Below, piece by piece: positions 7,606 through 14,366 of a stretch of 47,124 bases of DNA (positions are counted from its first letter, which is position 1; every line of letters starts with the position of its first letter). A model generated the notes under the pieces. The model was given only the letters and a program-made list of their open reading frames with translations. It had not been told where the DNA came from and ran no database searches. The DNA comes from CAYUVF01 sp964448045 (GTDB lineage: Bacteria; Bacteroidota; Rhodothermia; Rhodothermales; Salinibacteraceae), in the NCBI GenBank assembly GCA_964448045.1, contig CAYUVF010000030.1, positions 1 through 47,124 on the forward strand, read 5' to 3'. A program made the position numbers and the translations under genes.

Positions 7606-8175
7606 ATGCCGCACTCCAAACGGCTTATCGTGGGCCTGGGCAATCCGGGCGCCGAGTATGCTGGGACCCGGCACAACATCGGTTTTGAGGTAATCGACGT
7701 GCTGGCCGAGCGCTGTGACATTGCGCTGCGCTCGGGCCGGCACGAGTCGCTCACCGGATGGGGTAGCCACCGCGGCTACCCCTTTGGTTGTGTTAAGCCG
7801 CTCACATATGTCAACCGCAGTGGTCGCGCTGTGCGCGGGCTCCTCACCGAGCATCAGCTGGAGCCGCGTGAGATGCTCGTCGTCGTCGATGATTTGCATC
7901 TGGACGTAGGCCAATTGCGTCTACGCCCCGGCGGCGGCTCGGGCGGCCACAATGGGCTCGATGATATTGCGGCCCGGCTTGGCTCAACTGCGTTTCCTCG
8001 CCTGCGTCTGGGCATCGGGCAAGAGTACGAGCGCGGACAGCAGGCCGATTATGTGCTGTCCCCGTTTCCTCCCGATGATCGCGAGATCATGGACGCTGCT
8101 GTTCGGCGCGCGTGTGACGCGGCACTGGTCTTCGTACGAGAGGGCATCGAGACGGCGATGAATCGATTCAACTGA
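7606..8175 (+). CDS. pth: Peptidyl-tRNA hydrolase
   Basis: The enzyme releases tRNA from peptidyl-tRNA that drops off ribosomes. The product has 189 residues, the standard length. Key segments are V-G-L-G-N-P-G-A-E-Y-A-G-T-R-H-N-I-G-F near residues 8-26, whose His in T-R-H-N is the catalytic base, then K-P-L-T-Y-V-N-R-S-G near residue 65, V-V-V-D-D-L-H-L near residue 92 with the conserved Asp, and G-S-G-G-H-N-G-L near residue 110. It is the third gene of the prs-rplY-pth group. A 215-base intergenic stretch to the pyrophosphatase gene follows. Confidence 0.95.
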   Translation: MPHSKRLIVGLGNPGAEYAGTRHNIGFEVIDVLAERCDIALRSGRHESLTGWGSHRGYPFGCVKPLTYVNRSGRAVRGLLTEHQLEPREMLVVVDDLHLDVGQLRLRPGGGSGGHNGLDDIAARLGSTAFPRLRLGIGQEYERGQQADYVLSPFPPDDREIMDAAVRRACDAALVFVREGIETAMNRFN

Positions 8176-8390
8176 TCGCCGGCACGCCCTTCGACGGCAC
8201 CCGCACAGCTCCGGTCAAAACGAATTATGCGTTAAACGCTGTGCAATGGAGCTGGACGCACAATAGTTTACCGTGATTCTGCGCTCGCGACCTCACCGTC
8301 ACCCGCGGTAGGTTACGGGCTGCGGGGTCATTTGCGACCTGTAATGCATCCACCGTACCCTGTTTTCACTAAATTAACTCTCCTCCTCAC

Positions 8391-10493
8391 ATGAATGTGA
8401 CCTCCCTCATCACCTATCTGGTGCCCGTCAGCGGGGTGCTGGCACTCCTCTACGCGGGTCTGCGCACGTCGTGGATCAACAAGCAGGAGACCGGAACCGA
8501 GCTCATGGGCGAGCTGGCTCAAAGCATCTCGGAAGGAGCGCGCGCCTTTCTGAACCGCGAGTATCGCATCTTGACCATCTTCGTGCTCGTCGTCGCGGCG
8601 CTTCTGGCCGTCGCGAACATGGGGCAGGTGAACTCATCCTGGTTGATTGCGGTGTCCTTTATCGTCGGCGCCATCTGCTCCGGGCTGGCGGGCTTCATCG
8701 GGATGACGGTGGCGACGAAAGCCAACGTGCGGACCACCCACGCTGCGCGAACCGGGTTAAGCCCCGCGATGAATGTGGCCTTTTCGGGGGGGCTCGTTAT
8801 GGGGCTCTCGGTGGTCGGGCTCGGCATCATTGGCCTCGGTGTGCTGTGGCTCATTTACAGCAGCCTCGGATGGGAGACCGCGAAGGTGATCAATGTAATC
8901 ACGGGCTTCTCGATGGGCGCTTCGTCCATTGCGCTCTTTGCACGTGTGGGCGGCGGCATTTACACGAAAGCGGCCGACGTAGGCGCCGACCTCGCCGGAA
9001 AAGTGTACGCTGGCATCCCGGAAGACGACCCGCGCAACCCCGCCACGATCGCCGATAACGTGGGCGACAACGTGGGCGACGTGGCCGGTATGGGGGCCGA
9101 CCTGTTCGAGAGCTACGTCGGTTCCATCATCGGGACGATGGTGCTTGGCGCGGCGTTCATTCCAGCCTTTCAGGCGATGAACGGTACGATTGAGCTGGCT
9201 GCCGTGCTGCTGCCGCTCGTCATCGCCGCCGTAGGGATTTTGGTCGCGATTGTTGGCTCATTCTTCGTTCGCGTTGAGGAGGGCGGCAATCCGCAGACGG
9301 CGCTCAATATCGGCGAGTTTGGAGCCGTCGCCATCATGTTTGCCGCCTCGTACGGTATCATCACGTGGATGATGCCGGGCGAATGGAACGCGACCAATCC
9401 GATTTCGGGAGTGGAGTTTACGTACACCAGCACCGGCATCTTTGCGGCCGTCGTGATCGGTTTGATTGCCGGAACGCTTATCGGACTCATCACCGAGTAT
9501 TACACCGCGACGGATAACAAGCCCGTCATCGGTATTGCCGAGCAGAGCATTACGGGAACGGCCACCAACATCATCAGCGGCCTCGGCGTCGGGATGTACT
9601 CGGCGGGCATCCCCGCGTTGATTATCGCCGTTGGCATCATCGGAGCGAATTACTTTGCGAGCCTGTACGGCATCGCCATCGCGGCTGTGGGCATGCTGAG
9701 CGTCACGGGCATCCAGCTGGCCGTCGACGCGTACGGCCCGATTTCCGACAACGCCGGCGGCATCGCCGAGATGGCCGAGCTGCCGCCCGAGGTGCGGGAG
9801 CGGACGGATAAGCTCGACGCCGTGGGTAATACGACGGCGGCGATCGGAAAAGGCTTCGCGATTGGCTCTGCTGCCCTGACGGCGCTGGCGCTCTTCGCTG
9901 CGTTTATGCAGCAGGCCGAGGTGCCCAACATCGACGTAGCTGAGCCCAAGATCCTCGCTGGATTGCTGATCGGGGCGGTGCTGCCGTATGTCTTTAGCGC
10001 AATGGCGATGGGCGCCGTGGGCCGCGCCGCGGGCGACATGATCACCGAGGTCGGCCGTCAGCTCAACGACATCCCCGGCATCATGGAAGGCACCTCGAAG
10101 CCCGACTACACGCGCTGCGTCGATATCTCCACCAAGGCGGCGCTCCGCGAGATGGTTACGCCCGGCGTGTTGGCCGTGGTCGTTCCGGTGGCCATTGGCT
10201 TCATCGACAAGAGCATGCTGGGCGGCCTGCTGGCCGGCGTGACGGTGTCGGGCGTCCTGTTTGCGATCTTCCAGTCGAACGCGGGGGGCGCCTGGGATAA
10301 TGCCAAGAAGCGTATCGAGGCGGATATCACCGTCGAGGGCGTGACGCACGGAAAAGGCAGCGAGGCGCACAAAGCGTCGGTTGTAGGCGATACGGTGGGC
10401 GACCCGCTCAAGGATACGAGCGGCCCCAGCCTCAACATTCTGATCAAGCTGATCGCTGTTGTTTCGCTGGTGATTGCCCCGCTCATCGTGTGA
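8391..10493 (+). CDS. hppA: Membrane-bound ion-translocating pyrophosphatase, K+-dependent type
   Basis: The enzyme hydrolyses pyrophosphate and pumps H+ and/or Na+ across the inner membrane. The 700-residue product has about 16 hydrophobic helices. The substrate site is clear: D-V-G-A-D-L-A-G-K-V-Y near residue 196, then P-E-D-D-P-R-N-P-A-T-I-A-D-N-V-G-D-N-V-G-D and G-M-G-A-D-L-F-E-S-Y. The segment G-N-T-T-A-A-I-G-K-G-F has Ala at about 483 and Gly at about 486. In K+-independent enzymes these are Lys and Thr, so this is the K+-dependent class. Which ion is pumped depends on the exact place of a membrane Glu and is not settled here; Na+ would suit a halophile. The 215-base leader has no riboswitch I recognise. 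Confidence 0.93.
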   Translation: MNVTSLITYLVPVSGVLALLYAGLRTSWINKQETGTELMGELAQSISEGARAFLNREYRILTIFVLVVAALLAVANMGQVNSSWLIAVSFIVGAICSGLAGFIGMTVATKANVRTTHAARTGLSPAMNVAFSGGLVMGLSVVGLGIIGLGVLWLIYSSLGWETAKVINVITGFSMGASSIALFARVGGGIYTKAADVGADLAGKVYAGIPEDDPRNPATIADNVGDNVGDVAGMGADLFESYVGSIIGTMVLGAAFIPAFQAMNGTIELAAVLLPLVIAAVGILVAIVGSFFVRVEEGGNPQTALNIGEFGAVAIMFAASYGIITWMMPGEWNATNPISGVEFTYTSTGIFAAVVIGLIAGTLIGLITEYYTATDNKPVIGIAEQSITGTATNIISGLGVGMYSAGIPALIIAVGIIGANYFASLYGIAIAAVGMLSVTGIQLAVDAYGPISDNAGGIAEMAELPPEVRERTDKLDAVGNTTAAIGKGFAIGSAALTALALFAAFMQQAEVPNIDVAEPKILAGLLIGAVLPYVFSAMAMGAVGRAAGDMITEVGRQLNDIPGIMEGTSKPDYTRCVDISTKAALREMVTPGVLAVVVPVAIGFIDKSMLGGLLAGVTVSGVLFAIFQSNAGGAWDNAKKRIEADITVEGVTHGKGSEAHKASVVGDTVGDPLKDTSGPSLNILIKLIAVVSLVIAPLIV

Positions 10494-10520
10494 TGCAATC
10501 GGAGGCGCGCCCTGCTTTCT

Positions 10521-10566
10521 TTGCATCGGCGCGCTTCCTACATTATCAGTTGTGGGAGCGCTCCCA
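10521..10566 (+). promoter_or_regulatory. Promoter and LacI-family-type operator ahead of the E2 gene
   Basis: TTGCAT (10521-10526), 17 bases and TATCAG (10544-10549) form a plausible sigma-70-like promoter. A perfect 14-bp palindrome TGGGAGCGCTCCCA fills 10553-10566, where transcription would start, so a bound protein would block initiation. The sequence is identical to the published CelR/CebR operator of actinobacterial cellulose and cellobiose genes (LacI/GalR family). No LacI-type regulator gene lies in the window. The palindrome is certain; the regulator is inferred. Confidence 0.5.
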
Positions 10567-10626
10567 TCCGGCGAGCGCCCCAGCACTCAATCGCAACGAA
10601 CCTCAGCTAAAACGGCGGACCGCATC

Positions 10627-12489
10627 ATGGCGAAGGTCGAAGTAACGATGCCCAAGATGGGCGAGAGCATCACTGAAGGCACCGTGATCGCCTGGCACAA
10701 ACAGCCCGGTGATCATGTGGAGCAGGATGAAACGCTGCTGGAGATTGGTACCGATAAGGTGGATACCGAGGTGCCCTCCCCCGATGAAGGCGTGCTGACG
10801 GAGATCCTCGTTGAGGAAGGGGACACGGTCGAAGTGGGTACCGTCATCGCCATGCTCGACACCGAAGCCGAGGAAGGCACTACCGAGCCGTCCGATGCCG
10901 GGCCCGAGCCGGAAGCCGAGCCGGAAGCCGAGCCCGCTGAAGCCGCTGCAACCGCTGAGGCCAATGCGGCCGCGGAAGCCGATGAGGCCGAAGCGACTGA
11001 GGCTGAGGAGCCTGCCGAGGACATCCAGACGGAGGACATGGCCGAGGCCGCGCAGTCCAGCGGCGAGGAGATCGAGGTCGTCATGCCTAAGATGGGCGAG
11101 AGCATTACCGAAGGTACCATCATCGCGTGGTTCAAGGAGCCGGGCGACCGCATCGAACTGGATGAGACGCTGCTGGAGATCGGCACCGATAAGGTGGATA
11201 CCGAGGTGCCGTCGCCGGCGGCGGGCGTGCTGAAGGAGCGGCTCGTTGAAGAAGGTGAGACCGTCGAGGTGGGCACCAAGATCGCCGTGGTGGCGACCGA
11301 AGCCGAAGCTGGTGATTTCAGCAAACCGAGCGAGGCCCCGCCTGCCGAGGAAGAAGAAGCCGAGCCGGTCGCTGAGCCGACGCCTTCGCCCTCTGGTGAT
11401 GGCGCGGTCCGTGCGTCGACCCCGAGCGGAGAAGACCGCGAGCCGATTAAGCGGCGTGGCTCTGATGGGCGCTTCTACTCGCCGCTCGTCCGCTCGATCG
11501 CCGAAAAAGAGGGCCTCTCGATGCGCGAGCTGGAGTCCATCGAGGGCTCAGGCCGCGAAGGGCGCGTCACGAAAGAGGACGTGCTGGGCTACCTCGACAC
11601 GCGTGAGGCTGCCCCGGCCGAAAAGCAGCCCGCCCAAGAGCCATCCGTTCCCGCTCGTGGCGGGGGGCGCCCGGCTGTGGGCCGCGAGGCGCCTGGTCAG
11701 CCCGTTCGCCCGACGTACAAGGTCGAATCGGGGCCCAGCGACGAGGAGCTCAAGTCGACGTACGGCGATCGCGTCGAGATCGTGGAGATGGACCGCATGC
11801 GCCAGATTACGGCGGAGCACATGATCCGCTCGAAGGCGACCTCGGCCCACGTCACGTCCTTCGCCGAAGCAGATGTGACGGGCCTCATGCGCTTCCGCGA
11901 ACAGCACAAACAGGAGTTCCAGAAGCGCGAGGGCGTCAAGCTGACGTTCACCCCGTTCTTTGTGAAGGCGGCTGTGGGTGCGCTGCGCGAGCATCCGATC
12001 CTGAACGCCTCGGTGGAGGGCGACAAGATCGTGATGAAGAAAAATTACCACGTTGGCATCGCCGTCGCCATCGGCACGAAGGGGCTGCTCGCGCCGGTGA
12101 TCCGCAACGCCGGCGACAAGAACCTCGCGGGCCTCGCCAAGTCGGCCGCCGATATGGCCGATCGCGCTCGCTCGAAGCAGCTCCAGCCCGATGAGCTTCA
12201 GGGCGGCACGTTTACCGTGACGAACATCGGTTCACTTGGCTCCATTATGGGCACGCCCATTATCAACCAGCCGCAGGTGGGCATCCTGGCGACCGGTGCG
12301 ATCAAGAAGCGGCCCGTCGTTATCGAAGATCCCGAGCTGGGCGACATCATCGCTGTGCGGCACATGATGTACCTCTCGCTCTCGTACGACCACCGTATCA
12401 TTGATGGCGCGATGGGTGCGAGCTTTCTGCAGACGTATGTCGATGAGTTGGAATCGTACAGCGACGACATGGATCTGACCGACGTGTGA
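10627..12489 (+). CDS. 2-oxo acid dehydrogenase dihydrolipoamide acyltransferase (E2), two lipoyl domains
   Basis: This is the core acyltransferase of a pyruvate, 2-oxoglutarate or branched-chain 2-oxoacid dehydrogenase complex. The product has 620 residues from the ATG at 10627. In order: lipoyl domain 1 (about 1-80) and lipoyl domain 2 (about 155-235), each with the lipoylation motif G-T-D-K-V-D-T-E-V-P-S-P; Glu/Ala-rich linkers; the E1/E3-binding domain (Y-S-P-L-V-R-S-I-A...G-R-V-T-K-E-D-V); and the catalytic domain ending in S-Y-D-H-R-I-I-D-G with the catalytic His and Asp. The D-K-V-D-T-E-V-P-S-P form is common in SucB-like and branched-chain E2s. No E1 or E3 gene lies nearby, so the substrate is left open. 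Confidence 0.9.
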   Translation: MAKVEVTMPKMGESITEGTVIAWHKQPGDHVEQDETLLEIGTDKVDTEVPSPDEGVLTEILVEEGDTVEVGTVIAMLDTEAEEGTTEPSDAGPEPEAEPEAEPAEAAATAEANAAAEADEAEATEAEEPAEDIQTEDMAEAAQSSGEEIEVVMPKMGESITEGTIIAWFKEPGDRIELDETLLEIGTDKVDTEVPSPAAGVLKERLVEEGETVEVGTKIAVVATEAEAGDFSKPSEAPPAEEEEAEPVAEPTPSPSGDGAVRASTPSGEDREPIKRRGSDGRFYSPLVRSIAEKEGLSMRELESIEGSGREGRVTKEDVLGYLDTREAAPAEKQPAQEPSVPARGGGRPAVGREAPGQPVRPTYKVESGPSDEELKSTYGDRVEIVEMDRMRQITAEHMIRSKATSAHVTSFAEADVTGLMRFREQHKQEFQKREGVKLTFTPFFVKAAVGALREHPILNASVEGDKIVMKKNYHVGIAVAIGTKGLLAPVIRNAGDKNLAGLAKSAADMADRARSKQLQPDELQGGTFTVTNIGSLGSIMGTPIINQPQVGILATGAIKKRPVVIEDPELGDIIAVRHMMYLSLSYDHRIIDGAMGASFLQTYVDELESYSDDMDLTDV

Positions 12490-12535
12490 GTTGGTCTGCG
12501 TCGCCTCGGTTGCGATATCTCCGTTATTGAAAATG

Positions 12536-12583
12536 AGGGGCAAAACCCCTTGATTGGTAGGCACGGCCCTGCCGATCAAGGGG
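12536..12583 (+). promoter_or_regulatory. Alternative-pairing hairpins between the E2 and recombinase genes
   Basis: The central CCCCT (12546-12550) can pair with AGGGG upstream (12536-12540, loop CAAAA). As CCCCTTGAT (12546-12554) it can instead pair with ATCAAGGGG downstream (12575-12583). The larger hairpin also has an inner GGCA/TGCC pair. The two folds exclude each other, as in attenuators. No T-run follows; instead there is a run of ten G at 12580-12589. It could end E2 transcription or regulate the recombinase leader. Confidence 0.45.
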
Positions 12584-12660
12584 GGGGGGTGCGTTGGGGC
12601 CGGAGCCCAGATTGGGGAGAGCACGTGCGTGCTGTCCCGCCCATCAACATAAGCCCAGTC

Positions 12661-13614
12661 ATGCCCGATTCGCCTTCTTCGGCCGAGGAGCCGTCCCTCA
12701 ACCTGTCCCTGCGCGAGCTGCGCCGTCACCTGCAAGCCTTCCTGACCGACTATCTCGATGGCAAGAGTGACGAGACCGTCGGCACGTATCGCCGCTCGCT
12801 CAACAGTTTCGAGAAGTGGTTTGTGCGCCAGCAGGGCGCCTTCCGGTTTACGACGGATGACATCCGCGACTACAAAACGTACCTGATGGAGGAGCGTGAA
12901 CTCAGCCAGGTCTCGGTGTCGACGTATCTGACGGCGCTGCGGCGCTTCTGCCAGTATCTCACCGATGCCGGGCAACTGCCCAAGAATCCGGCCAAGGAGG
13001 TGAAGGGCAACCGCCGGCCCGATTCCCACTCGCGATCGGTCCTCACTGAAACCGATATCGACCAGTTGCTCGATGTCATCGGCGGGCCGACGCAGATCGA
13101 CAAGCGCGATGAGGCGATCATCTACCTGATGCTCTTTGCCGGTCTCAGCGAAATCGAGATCGTGCGCGCGGACGTGGAAGACCTGGAGCAAACGCTGATG
13201 GGCTGGTTCCTGCGCGTCCAGGGGAAGGGACGCACCGTGAAAGACCAGCAGGCCCCCATCGATCCGCCGGTGCTGGAGCGGCTGCAGGCCTATCTCGACA
13301 CGCGGGGGCGGGTCAAGCCCGAGGATCCGCTGTTCGTTTCGCACGGGCACCGCTCGGAGGGGAAGCGCCTCAACACGCGCTCGGTGCGGAGCCGCATCAA
13401 CCAGCACCTGAAGTCCGCCGGCGTCAAGCGGAAGGGCGTCACTCCCCACAGCCTCACGCACACCGCTGCGCTCATCTGGTTGAATCAGGGCATGCCCATC
13501 GAAGATGTGAAAGAGCGAATGCGTCACGGCACGCTCGACACAACGATGATCTACTTCAAGAAGCAGGGGCTGCTGAAGCGCGATCCGGATGAGCTCAAGG
13601 AAATCGAGGAGTAG
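12661..13614 (+). CDS. Tyrosine recombinase/integrase-like protein lacking both catalytic arginines
   Basis: The product has 317 residues from the ATG at 12661 and the XerC/XerD layout: an N-terminal SAM-like core-binding domain (about 18-115) with S-V-S-T-Y-L-T-A-L-R-R-F-C-Q-Y-L, and a catalytic domain (about 125-300). Retained are Lys189 in Q-G-K-G-R, His263 in H-S-L-T-H-T, His289 in M-R-H-G and the nucleophile Tyr298. Arg I should sit in 'A-T-G-L-R-x-S-E-L' but reads F-A-G-L-S-E-I-E-I (Ser163), and Arg II of 'H-x-L-R-H' is Thr266. Loss of both arginines, which hold the scissile phosphate, argues against normal strand exchange. The frame is intact and not truncated, so it may be a DNA-binding derivative. 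It is not next to an att-like tRNA end or phage genes. Confidence 0.8.
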   Translation: MPDSPSSAEEPSLNLSLRELRRHLQAFLTDYLDGKSDETVGTYRRSLNSFEKWFVRQQGAFRFTTDDIRDYKTYLMEERELSQVSVSTYLTALRRFCQYLTDAGQLPKNPAKEVKGNRRPDSHSRSVLTETDIDQLLDVIGGPTQIDKRDEAIIYLMLFAGLSEIEIVRADVEDLEQTLMGWFLRVQGKGRTVKDQQAPIDPPVLERLQAYLDTRGRVKPEDPLFVSHGHRSEGKRLNTRSVRSRINQHLKSAGVKRKGVTPHSLTHTAALIWLNQGMPIEDVKERMRHGTLDTTMIYFKKQGLLKRDPDELKEIEE

Positions 13615-13626
13615 CCTACCGGGAAC

Positions 13627-13670
13627 CCGCAGCGTATCCTGCGGAAGGAAGCGGATGGCGTTTCGCATCC
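13627..13670 (+). other. Two adjacent hairpins just after the recombinase gene
   Basis: CCGCAG (13627-13632) pairs with CTGCGG (13639-13644). Next, GGATGGCG (13653-13660) pairs with CGCATCC (13664-13670) with one bulge. Neither is followed by a T-run, so a role as terminator is possible but not clear. Confidence 0.4.
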
Positions 13671-13952
13671 AGTCCTGAACGGCCGTGCCGCAGAAAAACG
13701 ACGATCCGCGTCCTCGAAGGTAGCCCGCAACGCAAGGACGCAGCTGCGAGAGCGCCCGTCGGAGATCGTCGAGGCGATGCGTTCGGGGGATACGGTCAGC
13801 CGGGGAGGGACGTCTTCATCAGGAGCCTCATCCTGCTGAATGCGGGTTGTCATCCCCAGTTCATGATCTTGGGGTGGGGCCCACTGCGGGCTCTTCGATT
13901 GTGGGATGGGGCCTCTTTGTGTTGCCGGCAAGCATTCTGGCATCGGGGTTTC

Positions 13953-14212
13953 CAGGAGGAACTGAACCAGCTGCAGGAGCAGCGAGAGCAGATCACCATC
14001 CTGCCAACCAGATGATACCCTGGCGGTGGAGACCTCGAATGAGGCGGTATCGATTCTTTCGAAGCCCTACTACTGTCCGCACTGCAGCGAGCCGGTGGAG
14101 TCCACGGCACAGCAGTCCGCTCGTCCCATGGATGCTGTGGTTCGTCCCGCCCACGGTGCGTCTTGCCGCAATGCACTGTCGATGCGTCTGCCCTCGCTGT
14201 AACATGTGCTGA
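13953..14212 (+). pseudogene. Possible remnant of a small coiled-coil/zinc-ribbon protein, frameshifted
   Basis: The 752-base gap 13615-14366 has no convincing intact gene. Within it three short coding-like pieces lie in successive frames: E-E-L-N-Q-L-Q-E-Q-R-E-Q-I-T-I from about 13953, then S-K-P-Y-Y-C-P-H-C-S-E-P-V-E around 14060-14100, and C-V-C-P-R-C-N-M-C just before a stop at 14210-14212. Paired C-x-x-C motifs in different frames suggest a decayed zinc-binding protein. The pieces are short and could be coincidence. The rest of the gap shows only the hairpins at 13627-13670. Confidence 0.2.
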
Positions 14213-14366
14213 AGCCCTAACGTCATTCGACCCCGGAGGCGGATGGGAAAAGCATGTGGGCTGCAACCATTTTCCGCTTGCCCGTGTCGGGTAAGGGTGA
14301 GGCAGGAGATATCCACCCACCTGCTTCCTGCGCGTCCGGATTTTTCATTGTGGATAGTTTTTGGTT

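Noticed and set aside
8176..8390. Riboswitch ahead of the pyrophosphatase gene
   Set aside because: The leader has a short GCGTT/AACGC hairpin and a weak GC-rich pair, but nothing matching a known riboswitch layout.
9258..10586. Long minus-strand frame of 442 codons opposite hppA
   Set aside because: Its sequence is rich in His, Arg and Asp in a pattern expected from the complement of hppA; no domain is recognisable.
12661..14366. Prophage or integrative element around the recombinase
   Set aside because: There are no phage, transposase or conjugation genes, no att-like repeats, and the flanking genes are housekeeping.
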